A stretch of DNA of 64,000 nucleotides from an uncultured Chryseobacterium sp. (GCA_913775525.1 CAJYLH010000023.1:1-64000), one strand, 5' to 3'; shown: positions 9,343-18,771, numbered from the stretch's first letter. Made by a program: numbers and translations. The notes: generated by a model not told the origin, from the letters alone.

Positions 9343-10537
9343 CCTGTTCTTCTTCGATTTGGTTATTAAAAGCTTTAAAACGGTAATTTGTCTTAATTTG
9401 GTTTACTAAATATCCTAAAACCTTTTTGTCATTTTCGTTAATTATAGAAATTTCTTCTCCTGAAAATTTTCCGTGACTTGATAAATTGATGATACGATTA
9501 TAATATGCTTCTCTTGATTCTTCAGGCAAGAGATCTCTCCATTTATTATAGCCTAGGAAAGTAGACATTTTCTCTAAAATATTACGCAGAAAATTAAAAT
9601 GATATTTCTGAACGGTACCAGAAGGATGTATTGCTTTCTCTAATTCTGATAATAAAAACAAATGATATGAAAAAGGAGAATCACTAGGCTGATCATTGAT
9701 TAAGAAAGTACCATCTTCCAGCTTTTCAAACCTTTTTTTTGCACAGTGCCTTACTTTGTAACCGGAACCTGAATCTGCGTTGTTGAATTCATTAAACAGG
9801 ACATTATAAAACAATGGATTATGGGTTGTTATAATAAACTTCAATTCGGATTGGCTGGATTTTATTAACTCCGCTATATTTACAGCAAGTTCAATAAGGT
9901 GATTATCATCCAACGAGCTTACAGGATCATCAATAAAAACATATTGCAAATCATTAAACTGGTCTGTTTCCCGATCTTCTTCCTCCGCAACATTTAGCAC
10001 GGTTATGGTTTGTTCCAATAAACTGTAAAAAATACTCCAGATAAAGCAGCTCTCCTCTCCTTTTGATATTTTTACAAATTCGGAACCTGTATCATCTCCA
10101 CGCTCAAACGAAAATCGCACTTCTGAAAAAGCAGGAACGGTTATATCGTTATTATCCTTGCCTTCAGTTGTGTATTGTTCATTAAAACGAGGGGTTAACT
10201 TATCGTTTGTGTAACGTTGAAAATGCTTGGCAATGTTCGGTTCCTGTCCCTGTTCCTCAAGTACCCAGCTTGTATAGTTGTTAGGCTGAATTTTTAGATG
10301 CCTGTCTGTATCATTTTTAAGATCATTATCCCAAAAAAACAAATCTTCGGTAAAGGCATTATAATACAGAATTTTAACTTTTAATTCTTCCTCTACTTCC
10401 GGATTTTTGGGTGCTATCAGTTCTTTAAACTCACGTGACAAACGTGTTTTACCTGTACCGTTAAAGGCATAAATTAATTGTACTTTTTTACCGGCATCCT
10501 TTAAGGATTGAGCTATTTCCGTTATTGACTGTGCCAT
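9329..10537 (-). CDS. prrC: PrrC-type anticodon nuclease associated with the type I system
   Basis: This 402-residue protein has an ABC-type NTPase domain: Walker A AFNGTGKT (24-31), signature-like ISKGEE (157-162), Walker B VFIDDP with SSLDD (about 200-211), and H-loop ITTHNP (H239). The C-terminal third carries R318-x3-E322 (FLRNILEK) and H355 in [11 protein letters not shown]. The known PrrC catalytic triad is R320, E324, H356, nearly the same numbering and spacing; R348-x6-H355 also fits the HEPN nuclease pattern. PrrC cuts tRNA in the anticodon loop when the type I complex that masks it is disturbed. Gene order hsdM-hsdS-prrC-hsdR matches the E. coli prr locus. It starts 1 base after the hsdS stop and overlaps hsdR. 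The tRNA target is not predictable here. Confidence 0.85.
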   Translation of the reverse strand: MAQSITEIAQSLKDAGKKVQLIYAFNGTGKTRLSREFKELIAPKNPEVEEELKVKILYYNAFTEDLFFWDNDLKNDTDRHLKIQPNNYTSWVLEEQGQEPNIAKHFQRYTNDKLTPRFNEQYTTEGKDNNDITVPAFSEVRFSFERGDDTGSEFVKISKGEESCFIWSIFYSLLEQTITVLNVAEEEDRETDQFNDLQYVFIDDPVSSLDDNHLIELAVNIAELIKSSQSELKFIITTHNPLFYNVLFNEFNNADSGSGYKVRHCAKKRFEKLEDGTFLINDQPSDSPFSYHLFLLSELEKAIHPSGTVQKYHFNFLRNILEKMSTFLGYNKWRDLLPEESREAYYNRIINLSSHGKFSGEEISIINENDKKVLGYLVNQIKTNYRFKAFNNQIEEEQDVTV

Positions 10538-10538
10538 A

Positions 10539-11738
10539 TTATGCTTCTATACTATAGTTAGGAAATGTTAATAACAAATCTCTGTAGTATTCATATTGCT
10601 TTTTTCGCAATTCTATTTCTTTAGGCAGACCTTCACTGATGGAAGTAGTTAAGGTATCAAATTTGTCTAAAATGAAAACAATGCGTTCTTGTTCTTTTAT
10701 GGAAGGAACAGGAATTTTTATTTTTGAAAGAATTGTACCAGTTGTCGTGACTCTAGTAGTCATATTACTTGAAGTGATTATTTTATTTCTTATGACAGTA
10801 GATGAAAAACAATAAGAACAATATTCTGGTAAAAGCATATTAGTAATTGGTCTAGCTCTAATTAAAAAACCACTAAAGACACAATTTGAAATATCTGATA
10901 GTAAAACAGAAGCATATCCTATTTCATCTCTAGTTTCTGAAGTCCTAGTAAAAAAAACGTCACCTTTTTTACAATTAAATCTAACTCGATCTGATGCATT
11001 TGTTTCTACTTTACCTTTTATATTTTCTGCAAAAAGTTTTTTATTTTTAAAAACATCAGTATAATTTACAATTGTTTCACCTTTACCAAAAAATTCTTTT
11101 CCCTTATTTATCCCATTTTTAAACTCAAATAATTCACCCAAACTCTTCCACTCAGCTTTTTCTTCTTCAAAAGTTAACAACTGCTCCCGATAATAATTAT
11201 ACTGTTGTTTACGAGCGGTAAGCTCTGCGGTAAGCTCTGCGGTAAGCTCTGTAAAAGTATCAAGAATAATAACTATTTTTTGTTGGATTTCTAATGATTT
11301 TTTTGGATTTTCCGGACAGGGAATTGGAATAAGTATATTTAAAATTTCATTTGTTTTTAAAGCAGGTATTCCTGCACCATGTTGTTTAGTCATTAAACGC
11401 TTTTGGTTTAATTTTAATAAATGATAAATAAACTTGTTGTCAACTTTTTCAACATTTGGTATTATAACATAACAATGTGCATTTGCATAAAATTTTGTTG
11501 TAATAAAATTAACAAAACCAGCAGAGGCACCACCTTGACTAATTATTGTCTTATTTCCATCATAATTATAAATATCACAATAACCAGAAAAAGAGATTCC
11601 TCCATTGTAAGCCGGATATAGACCGCTTTCAGAAAGTAATTCTTTATTGAGTTGTTTTCCTTTTTCTAATTTTATAAATTTTCCTAAAGGCATCCATTCG
11701 ACATTACCTCCATCCAATAATTTATCTAAAAAACTCAT
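10539..11738 (-). CDS. hsdS: Type I restriction enzyme, S (specificity) subunit
   Basis: A 399-residue HsdS with two target recognition domains (about 12-150 and 197-350), each followed by a conserved helical spacer ending in a QYxYYRxxLLTF motif. The central spacer contains ELTA repeated three times (residues 164-175), corresponding to the TAEL repeat of the EcoR124 family. There, copy number sets the length of the gap in the recognition sequence. It overlaps hsdM by 4 bases (ATGA), and the anticodon nuclease follows 1 base after its stop. The recognition sequence cannot be read from the protein alone. The second domain gene segment is clearly more AT-rich than hsdM, as usual for exchangeable domains. 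Confidence 0.95.
   Translation of the reverse strand: MSFLDKLLDGGNVEWMPLGKFIKLEKGKQLNKELLSESGLYPAYNGGISFSGYCDIYNYDGNKTIISQGGASAGFVNFITTKFYANAHCYVIIPNVEKVDNKFIYHLLKLNQKRLMTKQHGAGIPALKTNEILNILIPIPCPENPKKSLEIQQKIVIILDTFTELTAELTAELTARKQQYNYYREQLLTFEEEKAEWKSLGELFEFKNGINKGKEFFGKGETIVNYTDVFKNKKLFAENIKGKVETNASDRVRFNCKKGDVFFTRTSETRDEIGYASVLLSDISNCVFSGFLIRARPITNMLLPEYCSYCFSSTVIRNKIITSSNMTTRVTTTGTILSKIKIPVPSIKEQERIVFILDKFDTLTTSISEGLPKEIELRKKQYEYYRDLLLTFPNYSIEA
11215..11250 (-). repeat. Tandem 12-bp repeat (three copies) in hsdS
   Basis: GCGGTAAGCTCT occurs three times head to tail with no mismatch, inside the central spacer helix of hsdS. Each copy adds four residues (ELTA) and keeps the frame, so gain or loss by slippage would change helix length but not destroy the gene. 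Confidence 0.95.
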
Positions 11739-13282
11739 GCTTCAATTTTTTTTATAATGGCATCAATATCTGCACGCAGTTGGTCTATTTTTTTTACCGT
11801 CAAATTCACTTCTTTGTTCAGTTCTTCAATATTAATTTTCTCTCTGTTGTCTTTGGCTTCTACATAGGAACTTACCGATAAGTTGTAATCGTTTTCCGCA
11901 ATTTTAGTATTGTCAACAGAGGTGGCTACGTGCGGTACTTCCTCCTTGCTGTCAAACATTCCCATTATTTTATCGATATGCTTGTCTTCCAGCATATTGT
12001 TGTTGGTGACTTTTTTAAAATACTCTTCACCCGTCACATCAATAAACTGGGTTTTGGTATCGGTTTTATTTTTGGAAAGCACCAATATAGTAACCGCAAT
12101 AGAAGTACCGTAAAACAGGTTAGGTGCTAAAGAGATAATGGTTTCTACATAATTACCATCAACCAGATATTTCCTGATTTTCTGTTCGGCACCACCACGA
12201 TAAAAAATTCCCGGAAAACAAACGATAGCCGCTCTTCCTCTTGGGGAGAGATAATGCAGCGCGTGCAGCACAAAAGCAAAATCGGCTTTGGATTTGGGTG
12301 CCAAAACACCTGCAGGCGCAAAACGCTCATCATTGATCATTGTAGGGTCGTCACTTCCGATCCAGTTGATAGAATACGGCGGATTGGAAACAATAGCATC
12401 AAAAGGCTTTTCATCCATTAACTGCGGATCTTTCAGCGTGTCTCCCAATACAATATGAAACTTGTCGTAATTGATGTTGTGCAAAAACATATTCATACGC
12501 GCCAGGTTATATGTGGTATGATTCACTTCCTGCCCGAAGAAACCTTCTTCAATAATATGATTGTCAAAATGTTTTTTTGCCTGTAGCAACAATGAGCCGG
12601 AACCTGCTGCCGGATCGTAAATTTTGTTTACCGAAGTCTGCCCGTGCATCGCCAACTGTGCAATAAGCTTGGAAACGTGTTGCGGAGTAAAGAACTCACC
12701 GCCCGACTTTCCGGCATTGGCTGCATAATTACCAATCAAAAATTCATAGGCGTCCCCAAAAAGATCGATCTGATTCTCCTCAAATTTACCGAAATCAAGT
12801 TGTTCTACTCCTTTGATAACCGCTGCTAAACGAGCGTTTTTATGTTCAACGGTATTTCCGAGTCGAGTACTTGTAGTATCAAAATCGGCAAATAGACCTT
12901 TGATATCTTCTTCGGAAGGATAACCATTGGCAGAACTTTCAATAGCGTCAAAAATGGCTTTTAAGTCTGTATTTAGATTAGGATTCGTGTTGGCAGTTTT
13001 AGCAATATTTACAAAAAGCTGACTTGGTAAGATAAAATACCCTTTTGTTTTGATGGCGTCATCCTTTATTTCCGATGTAATTACATCATCGGATAAAGTA
13101 GGATAATTAATGTTTTCATCCCCGCCCTCAATGTAATTGGTAAAGTTTTCACTGATAAAGCGATAAAACAGAGTCCCCAATACAAATTGCTTGAAATCCC
13201 ATCCATCTACTGAACCTCTAACATCATTGGCTATTTTCCAAATCTGGTTTTGTAATATTGTTCGCTGTGCTGTGCTTGTCAT
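11735..13282 (-). CDS. hsdM: Type I restriction enzyme, M (N6-adenine methyltransferase) subunit
   Basis: A 515-residue HsdM. It has the N-terminal helical domain (about 1-160), the AdoMet-binding motif [11 protein letters not shown] (223-232), and the catalytic motif IV NPPYS (300-304), typical of N6-adenine methyltransferases. The C-terminal coiled coil contacts HsdS. Two HsdM with one HsdS form the modification enzyme; HsdR joins for restriction. It is first in the operon, and its stop overlaps the hsdS start. The strong start context is inferred from the family N-terminus ([20 protein letters not shown]), which begins about ten residues in, as expected. Confidence 0.95.
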   Translation of the reverse strand: MTSTAQRTILQNQIWKIANDVRGSVDGWDFKQFVLGTLFYRFISENFTNYIEGGDENINYPTLSDDVITSEIKDDAIKTKGYFILPSQLFVNIAKTANTNPNLNTDLKAIFDAIESSANGYPSEEDIKGLFADFDTTSTRLGNTVEHKNARLAAVIKGVEQLDFGKFEENQIDLFGDAYEFLIGNYAANAGKSGGEFFTPQHVSKLIAQLAMHGQTSVNKIYDPAAGSGSLLLQAKKHFDNHIIEEGFFGQEVNHTTYNLARMNMFLHNINYDKFHIVLGDTLKDPQLMDEKPFDAIVSNPPYSINWIGSDDPTMINDERFAPAGVLAPKSKADFAFVLHALHYLSPRGRAAIVCFPGIFYRGGAEQKIRKYLVDGNYVETIISLAPNLFYGTSIAVTILVLSKNKTDTKTQFIDVTGEEYFKKVTNNNMLEDKHIDKIMGMFDSKEEVPHVATSVDNTKIAENDYNLSVSSYVEAKDNREKINIEELNKEVNLTVKKIDQLRADIDAIIKKIEA

Positions 13283-13521
13283 TTTTATTATTTAAATAAG
13301 TCTTTATTTTTATTAAGATATTGATATTAATCTCTTTGACAATTACTATTTAATTTCAATCTCAATGTCTGTAATAGTAACTATTTCTGAGTATATTAAT
13401 TCTCAAATATAACCAAAAAATAATCCTTAATAGGATGGAAAACCGTAAAAATGAAAAGGGTTATTATAATTAGAATTGGCTGTGGAACTTATAGCCAAAC
13501 GTAGTAACAATTCATTTAATA
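13283..13521. other. Leader and promoter region of the hsd operon
   Basis: No gene is supported in this AT-rich stretch. It holds a likely -7 box for hsdM (13404-13411), a short inverted repeat TTGGCT / AGCCAA at 13476-13498, and otherwise only low-complexity sequence. It separates the hsd operon from the terminator of the flavin reductase. Confidence 0.5.
13404..13411 (-). promoter_or_regulatory. Candidate -7 box of the hsd operon
   Basis: On the minus strand TATATTTG matches the Bacteroidota -7 consensus TAnnTTTG. It would give a leader of about 115 bases before hsdM. No good -33 TTTG is seen at the standard distance, so strength is uncertain. Confidence 0.45.
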
Positions 13522-13554
13522 AAAATACCCGGTTGATTATCAGCCGGGTATTTT
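13522..13554 (-). terminator. Terminator of the flavin reductase gene
   Basis: Perfect 11-bp stem AAAATACCCGG (13522-13532) / CCGGGTATTTT (13544-13554). On the minus strand the stem is followed by a T-rich run. It may work in both directions. Confidence 0.75.
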
Positions 13555-13627
13555 ATAAATATAAAAGACATTATTCTCTTTTTTAAATTTCAATGAAAAT
13601 GTACATCTATCAAAAATTATGGCTGCA

Positions 13628-14188
13628 TTAAGACACAAAATTCCTCTCAAACCACTTAATATAAGCTTCTACTGCTTCTGCAATAAACTTTTTGGTTTCG
13701 CCTTCTTTCAGGGCTCCGCTGTCATCGAACAATTCATTGGCTTTGGCGATATAGACTTCCGGCTGCTGCATGGCGGGCATATTCAGGAATACGAGGCTCT
13801 GCCTCAGGTGGTGGTTGGCCCCGAATGCGGAAATATTTCCCGGGGAATTGCTGAAGATCGCTGCAGGTTTTTTGTCCCAGACACTTTTACCGGCCGGCCG
13901 GGAACCGATGTCGAGGGCATTTTTCAGGACGCCGGGTACGGAACGGTTGTATTCGGGAGTGATGAAGATGACACCGTCTACGTTCTGCATTTCTTCCCGG
14001 AAAGCTTTGTACGATTCCGGGACCTGGTTATGGTCGTCAAAATCCTGATTGTAGACTTCCAGTCCGTCTAATGAAACAATCTGAAACCGGTAGCCTTCCG
14101 GTGCCATCGGTACAATGGCTTGTGCAATTTTCTTTGAAAACGATTCTTTACGCAGGCTTCCTGCAAGAATTCCTATTACTTTATCCAT
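13628..14188 (-). CDS. NADPH-dependent FMN reductase family protein
   Basis: A 186-residue flavodoxin-like reductase. The FMN phosphate loop GSLRKESFSKK lies at about 10-20, the second flavin-contacting motif TPEYNRSVPGVLKNALD at about 77-93, and SNSPGNISAFGA sits where the family binds the isoalloxazine. Such enzymes (ChrR/YieF/azoreductase type) reduce quinones, azo compounds or metals using NAD(P)H; the natural substrate is not predictable. It is transcribed alone from a region shared with the next operon on the plus strand. Confidence 0.88.
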   Translation of the reverse strand: MDKVIGILAGSLRKESFSKKIAQAIVPMAPEGYRFQIVSLDGLEVYNQDFDDHNQVPESYKAFREEMQNVDGVIFITPEYNRSVPGVLKNALDIGSRPAGKSVWDKKPAAIFSNSPGNISAFGANHHLRQSLVFLNMPAMQQPEVYIAKANELFDDSGALKEGETKKFIAEAVEAYIKWFERNFVS

Positions 14189-14497
14189 ATCGATATAATT
14201 TAGTGGTCTCTGTGCAACGGATCAGGCTATATCCCGATCGTGCACAACAGTACAAGTTTCTTGCCGCAGCGTTTGGCTTCGGGAGCTTCAGCCACCAGCC
14301 TGTTCATTCATGAAACGAGATCTGGATTTCCGGAATACTGAGATCAGAGATTATCAGTAGCATGTAGTAAAGCTTTATGCTTTGTCGGATCAGATCCTGC
14401 CACCCTTCTACCCGATCAATATCTCCCAATATTAAGATAAACATAAACGCTTTTTTTTGTAAATTTCACAAAATTATCACCATTAAAACTAGAAAGC
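14189..14497. other. Divergent intergenic region
   Basis: No gene is supported. The stretch holds the upstream regions of the flavin reductase and of the plus-strand sensor operon. TAAATTTC at about 14460 is a poor match to the -7 consensus and is the best plus-strand promoter candidate seen. Confidence 0.35.
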
Positions 14498-15199
14498 ATG
14501 AACATTACACCTATTTGCCACGCCATTAAAAGCTGGAAAAAACTGATTGATACTTACCGAATACATGATGATGATGAAAGCGGCAAAAAGATCCTGAGGC
14601 TACTGAACCAGGGATCTCATTTCTCCGTCACAGCCTCTGAAATCCAGCAATGGGCGGAACGCCTCGCAAACGCATCTAATCCGCTTATCCATGTCTATGC
14701 GGGCGTTGATAACGAGGCATTCAAATTGTTTCTCATCGACTCTGTAAGTGATGCAGCAAAGGACTTCAGCTATATTGTGACCAAAGAAATGGACCGCGAT
14801 CTTCCTTCCTCCCATACTCCCGACCCTCAGCAGGTCTGCACGCCTATTTCTTCTGAATCGGCGATCTATCGTAATTTCATGTTCAATATGTATTGTCATG
14901 CGTGGATGGCAACACAAAAGGAAAACTTTTTTCAGATCATTTCAATCCCTTTTGAAGACTACCGGAATATGGAGCTGAAAAACGGACAGTCCTGCATTTC
15001 ATTTTTCGGGCTTACCGATGGTCAATCGACCTCTGTTTCCCTTTATAAATACCATATCGAAATCATCACGATGAAGGACCTGGAAATAAACAGCATCAGC
15101 AGCACTGCAGAAAACTGTTCCACACCCCGTCCGCCGTTTACGGCCGAAGATCCTGTCGAAAATTACCAATTATTGCAGGAAAGCCATGCCTGCGTATAA
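14498..15199 (+). CDS. Hypothetical protein, first gene of the sensor operon
   Basis: This 233-residue soluble protein begins MNITPICHAIKSWKKLIDTY and has no signal peptide or membrane helix. I do not recognise a domain. Visible features are a central alternating alpha/beta stretch (LFLIDSVSDAAKDFSYIVTK) and a Ser/Thr/Pro-rich tail (about 195-225). Its 3' end overlaps the following membrane-protein gene by 14 bases, and histidine kinase and response regulator genes follow, so it probably belongs to the same signalling unit. The R-body cluster lies beyond the regulator, in the opposite direction. Confidence 0.75.
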   Translation: MNITPICHAIKSWKKLIDTYRIHDDDESGKKILRLLNQGSHFSVTASEIQQWAERLANASNPLIHVYAGVDNEAFKLFLIDSVSDAAKDFSYIVTKEMDRDLPSSHTPDPQQVCTPISSESAIYRNFMFNMYCHAWMATQKENFFQIISIPFEDYRNMELKNGQSCISFFGLTDGQSTSVSLYKYHIEIITMKDLEINSISSTAENCSTPRPPFTAEDPVENYQLLQESHACV

Positions 15200-15827
15200 T
15201 GCACTGTCTTTTTATCTTCAGTTTACCATTAACATTACCTTGCTCACGGGATTTTTTCTGTTCCTGAAAAGAGGAAAACACGCCAGGAAGCTTCTGTTGA
15301 TCTTCCTTGTGGGTGAACTGACCGCTGAACTGTCGGACCTTATTTTCCGGCTTATGAAAGTTAATACCGCCAATATGTACCTTTATCCGCTTAGCCAGAG
15401 CTTTGGCTTACTGATGATGACTGAGATATACAGCACGTATTTTTTTAAAATTCCGCCTTCCGTAAAGTGGATCATTTATTTGTTTACCGGCACATCACTG
15501 GTCATCAGCCTCACCGGCAGCGGGGCTGCCTCCTGGGTTACATGGTATTCCAATATCATTAAGGATATCATCATCTGTAGCCTGGCAGCAGCATATTTCC
15601 TGCATATATTTAAAAATCCCGGCAGTGACAGGAACCTGATTACCGTCAATATTCTGATCTTTCTGTTTTTTTCCATTGAAAGCATTATTTCGACGACCTT
15701 CAGTTTTCTGATTCACCATCACCTGCAGTGGGTAGCTCCGGTATGGCTCTTCAGGGGCGTCTTATTATGGTTGTTCTATATCGCATGTATCAATCTGGGA
15801 TGGAATACGGGAAAAACGAAGGCGTGA
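15186..15827 (+). CDS. Polytopic membrane protein preceding the histidine kinase
   Basis: This 213-residue protein has six or seven hydrophobic helices (for example LQFTINITLLTGFFLFL, WIIYLFTGTSLVISL, IIICSLAAAYFLHIF and VNILIFLFFSIESII). No enzymatic motif is seen. It overlaps the preceding gene by 14 bases and ends 5 bases before the kinase start. Small polytopic proteins encoded just before a NarL-type kinase are frequent in Bacteroidota and may act as the membrane sensing partner, but that role is inferred from position only. Confidence 0.8.
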   Translation: MPAYNALSFYLQFTINITLLTGFFLFLKRGKHARKLLLIFLVGELTAELSDLIFRLMKVNTANMYLYPLSQSFGLLMMTEIYSTYFFKIPPSVKWIIYLFTGTSLVISLTGSGAASWVTWYSNIIKDIIICSLAAAYFLHIFKNPGSDRNLITVNILIFLFFSIESIISTTFSFLIHHHLQWVAPVWLFRGVLLWLFYIACINLGWNTGKTKA

Positions 15828-15832
15828 TCCTG

Positions 15833-16555
15833 ATGTGGATATGGATCGGGATCGGATTGTCAGTGCTCATAACGGCATTTGTTACATTGCTGATCCTGCG
15901 TTATATCAGCCATGTCAGAAAAAATAAACGGAAAGCTTCCCTGCTGATCCATAAAATGCAGGTTGAATACGGGGAAAATACCCTTTCCCTGCAGGAAAGA
16001 GACCGGGAAAGGCTTGCAGGCGAACTTCATGACAACATTATTTCGAGGCTGAACCTCATCCGGCTGAATGCTCAGGGCCGGGATATGCACGAGCTCCATC
16101 TGGACCTGAAAAATTCAGTGCGGCATATCCGGGAACTGAGCCATCACCTGACTCCTCCGGATCTCAGTGAAATCGGCCTGGAGGACCTGGTTTCAGATTA
16201 TCTGGAACAGGTAAAAACGAATATTCAGGTGCAATATTATCCGTCAGTACAGGCACCGGACCGCATCGGCAGTCCCGTGAAATTGAATTTTTTCCGGATC
16301 CTTCAGGAGGTGATTAACAATGCTCTGAAACATGCTGATGCATCTGTGATTACCATTTCATTAAGGATTTCGGAACGGTATCTTTTTCTGAAAGTGGAAG
16401 ATAACGGCAAAGGATTCACCCCGGGAACTGTTAAAGCAGCAGGTATTGGGATGCAAAGCATCCGGCTGAGAGCAGGACAAATGAATGCCCGTTACCGGTT
16501 TACATCTGAACCTCAGAAAGGAACCCGGTTTATCATCATCAAACATCTAAATTAA
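15833..16555 (+). CDS. Sensor histidine kinase, NarX/DesK (HisKA_3) type
   Basis: I choose the ATG at 15833, which gives 240 residues with one N-terminal membrane helix (about 3-24). The frame is open further upstream, but that part overlaps the membrane-protein gene. The H-box ERLAGELHDNIISRLN has phospho-acceptor H66. The N-box EVINNALKHA and G-box DNGKGF with GIGMQSIRLRA complete a GHKL ATPase. There is almost no periplasmic part, so sensing may depend on the membrane partner encoded before it. It is followed 6 bases later by its probable cognate NarL-type regulator. Confidence 0.9.
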   Translation: MWIWIGIGLSVLITAFVTLLILRYISHVRKNKRKASLLIHKMQVEYGENTLSLQERDRERLAGELHDNIISRLNLIRLNAQGRDMHELHLDLKNSVRHIRELSHHLTPPDLSEIGLEDLVSDYLEQVKTNIQVQYYPSVQAPDRIGSPVKLNFFRILQEVINNALKHADASVITISLRISERYLFLKVEDNGKGFTPGTVKAAGIGMQSIRLRAGQMNARYRFTSEPQKGTRFIIIKHLN

Positions 16556-16561
16556 TTTCAT

Positions 16562-17242
16562 ATGGAAAACTCAAAAATCAAAGTAGGCATCGTAGACGAC
16601 GACCTGATGCTGGTTCAGCTTTTAAAAAATTACATCAACAGCACCAATGATTATGAAGTCGTGCTGACCTCAACCGGAGGCCATCATTTCCTGAAAGAAA
16701 CCGACATCAGCCTGCCGCAGATCCTCCTGCTGGATCTCAGAATGGCCCAGGGTGACGGCCTTGAAGTCCTCTCTTCATTAGCTGATCAACCTGAAGCCCC
16801 TAAAATTATTGTTTTGTCGAGCTTTTACCGCCGTTCTTTTATGGGTCAGATGCTGAAAATGGGCGCCCATGCTTTCCTGCCTAAAGAAACCGACCTGGAA
16901 GACCTTGTGAGGATCATGCATACGGTCTATCACAACGGGCACTATTTTTCGGAGGAGCAGGTTGAAGTCATGCGCAGCCAGCTGTCCAATAAGCTTCCCG
17001 AATTTCATGCGCTCTCCAAGGATGGGCTTACGGAACGGGAAACCGAGGTGCTCCGGCTGGTCTGCCAGCAGTTCAGTACAAAAGAAATTGCGGATGCCCT
17101 ATACCTTTCCCCGAAAACGGTAGAAACCCATAAAACCAGCCTGATGCTGAAAACCGGTGTAAAAAACATGGCGGGGCTGGTGATCTATGCCGTACAAAAT
17201 CATATTGTGGATGCTGATGAGATTGTGCTGTTTGATAAATGA
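16562..17242 (+). CDS. NarL/LuxR-type response regulator
   Basis: A 226-residue regulator. The REC domain (1-125) has the acidic pocket VDDD, phospho-acceptor D58 (LLLDLRM), and conserved K in FLPKE. The C-terminal LuxR HTH (about 155-215) shows LTERETEVLRLV and TKEIADALYLSPKTVETH. It lies 6 bases after the kinase and ends the operon. The gene converges on the R-body cluster, whose genes are natural candidates for control, but no binding site can be assigned from sequence alone. Confidence 0.92.
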   Translation: MENSKIKVGIVDDDLMLVQLLKNYINSTNDYEVVLTSTGGHHFLKETDISLPQILLLDLRMAQGDGLEVLSSLADQPEAPKIIVLSSFYRRSFMGQMLKMGAHAFLPKETDLEDLVRIMHTVYHNGHYFSEEQVEVMRSQLSNKLPEFHALSKDGLTERETEVLRLVCQQFSTKEIADALYLSPKTVETHKTSLMLKTGVKNMAGLVIYAVQNHIVDADEIVLFDK

Positions 17243-17309
17243 ACTAATTATAATTGGTTATTTAGTGATAATCAGGCATAAAATTAATCAGCTCGATGTT
17301 TAAAAGGAA

Positions 17310-18011
17310 TCAGATGACTGATGATTCTTTTTTTGTAATATACTCAACCGTATGATCGATTTCAGGGAGCTGAAGCAATTTTCTGTATGCTTTCACATTT
17401 GCTTTTCCCATATTAGGGAATAACCAACTTCCGAAAGTCTGATTCAGAGATGCAAAGTTATTTGGTCCACCTCCTTTAAGGATCATATATGTCTTCCCAC
17501 CTTCATCTACGTAACTGATATCTAAATATCCTCCACTGAAAATATGTCCCGACTCTGCATAATTTCGCATGGTCATTTTTTCATCATTATGAGTTGTCCT
17601 TACCGGCCCACCGAATATTGCTGTAGTCAGTTCATCATTCCCTCTTCTCCCCATCAATACGCCGTTCTGACCTCTCATAGCCCCTGGTACTGTCTGTCCT
17701 ACATAACGTTTTGAGAACTCAAAGAGCAAACGGGCATTAAGTTCTGTGCTGGTAGTTCCTGCCAGTATTCTGAATTCAAAATCGTGTTCGCCATAACAGA
17801 CTTCAGCACCTAATAATCTTCCGGACATACGGAAAGGTTCCATTACTATAGATCCGACTCTTCGTGACGATAGCATTTCATCAACATAACGAAGCTGGGG
17901 AGTAAGCCTTTGCAATTGCAGAAAATTACTGTAATTGAACAATGTGTGCCTATTATGATATACCATATATCCGCCAGAAAGTACTGGAAATACATATTTT
18001 AAATATCTCAT
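17310..18011 (-). CDS. Hypothetical protein at the distal end of the R-body cluster
   Basis: This 233-residue protein has no recognised domain. It starts with a mildly hydrophobic stretch (YLKYVFPVLSGGYMVY) that is too polar for a confident signal peptide. The middle is glycine-rich with MRGQNGVLMGRRGND and GGYLDISYVDEGGKTYMILKGGGP. It follows the last RebB gene after a terminator and may be expressed separately. Position beside rebB genes suggests, but does not show, a role in R-body production or handling. Confidence 0.7.
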   Translation of the reverse strand: MRYLKYVFPVLSGGYMVYHNRHTLFNYSNFLQLQRLTPQLRYVDEMLSSRRVGSIVMEPFRMSGRLLGAEVCYGEHDFEFRILAGTTSTELNARLLFEFSKRYVGQTVPGAMRGQNGVLMGRRGNDELTTAIFGGPVRTTHNDEKMTMRNYAESGHIFSGGYLDISYVDEGGKTYMILKGGGPNNFASLNQTFGSWLFPNMGKANVKAYRKLLQLPEIDHTVEYITKKESSVI

Positions 18012-18048
18012 ATCAATTTATTTCTAAGTGATCATTTATTGTTAAAAA

Positions 18049-18075
18049 TCAGGGAGGATACTATACCCTCCCTGA
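18049..18075 (-). terminator. Terminator after the RebB triplet
   Basis: Stem TCAGGGAGG / CCTCCCTGA (9 bp, loop 9) with a TTTTT run on the minus strand at 18048-18044. It lies 24 bases beyond the stop of the third tandem RebB gene. Confidence 0.75.
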
Positions 18076-18098
18076 AAAAGAATCTAAAAACACTGAGG

Positions 18099-18362
18099 TT
18101 AGGAAGGATTCATCATCCTGGCGATAGAGATGGCATCTGCCACGGTATCCAGGCTGTAGATCTGCATTACGCCCTGGGTGGTGGCTGCCTGTCCCAGAAT
18201 ATTCTGCTGGTTCTGGTTGTTTACTGCATTCTCAAACATCAGTCCCGTGGAATGGGCTGCGGTCTGGTAGACATTTCCTAAAGCCACAGCAGGGGCTTCT
18301 GCTACTACTTTTACATTGGTTTGCGTTACTGCGTCGGTAATTTGTTCATTGACGTTTGCCAT
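18099..18362 (-). CDS. RebB family R-body protein (tandem copy 1)
   Basis: An 87-residue protein of the RebB (killing trait) family, the structural material of R-bodies: coiled protein ribbons first described in Caedibacter that can unroll at low pH. The core VVAEAPAVALGNVYQTAAHS and the following TGLMFENAVNNQNQQNILG are the family hallmark. It is an amphipathic, Ala/Asn/Gln-rich helical protein with no signal peptide. It differs from the next copy (18479-18745) at only a handful of positions. A conserved hairpin lies about 27 bases before the start codon. Confidence 0.9.
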   Translation of the reverse strand: MANVNEQITDAVTQTNVKVVAEAPAVALGNVYQTAAHSTGLMFENAVNNQNQQNILGQAATTQGVMQIYSLDTVADAISIARMMNPS

Positions 18363-18388
18363 AATTAAATTTGTTTAAGGTTTGAATA

Positions 18389-18403
18389 ACCGGATTTTCC
18401 GGT
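18389..18403 (-). promoter_or_regulatory. Leader hairpin before RebB copy 1
   Basis: ACCGGATTTTCCGGT, a perfect 6-bp stem with a 3-base loop, lies 27 bases upstream of the start codon. The same hairpin and similar flanks occur before RebB copy 2. It could stabilise the message, pause transcription, or be a duplicated bystander. Confidence 0.55.
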
Positions 18404-18478
18404 CATGGTTATAGTATTGAAGTTGTTTTAAAAAGCAACCGGAATGGTTCCGGCTGCCCAATAGCTGTAATGTGCGGA

Positions 18479-18745
18479 TTACGGATTAGGATTCATCATC
18501 CTGGCGATAGAGATCGCATCTGCCACGGTATCCACACTATAGATCTGCATCACCCCCTGAGTGGTGGCTGCCTGTCCCAGAATATTCTGCTGGTTCTGGT
18601 TGTTTACTGCGTTTTCAAACATGAGTCCCGTAGAATGGGCTGCGGTCTGATACACGTTTCCTAAAGCCATGGCCGGAGCTTCTGCCACTACTTTTACATT
18701 GGTCTGCGTTACTGCGTCTGTGATTTGTTGATTTACGAATGCCAT
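18479..18745 (-). CDS. RebB family R-body protein (tandem copy 2)
   Basis: An 88-residue RebB-family protein, nearly identical to copy 1; the visible changes are at the N-terminus, at the position after EAPA, in IYSxDT, and at the tail. The same helical, Gln/Asn-rich core is present. The gene and its upstream leader look like a recent duplication. Close paralogues are typical of reb loci, where several RebB-like proteins are needed to build a ribbon. Confidence 0.9.
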   Translation of the reverse strand: MAFVNQQITDAVTQTNVKVVAEAPAMALGNVYQTAAHSTGLMFENAVNNQNQQNILGQAATTQGVMQIYSVDTVADAISIARMMNPNP

Positions 18746-18771
18746 AATTACATTGTTTTAAGGTTGATACA

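Noticed and set aside
14071-14313. 80-codon plus-strand frame between the flavin reductase and the sensor operon
   Set aside because: Starts inside the reductase gene on the other strand and shows no domain or start signal.
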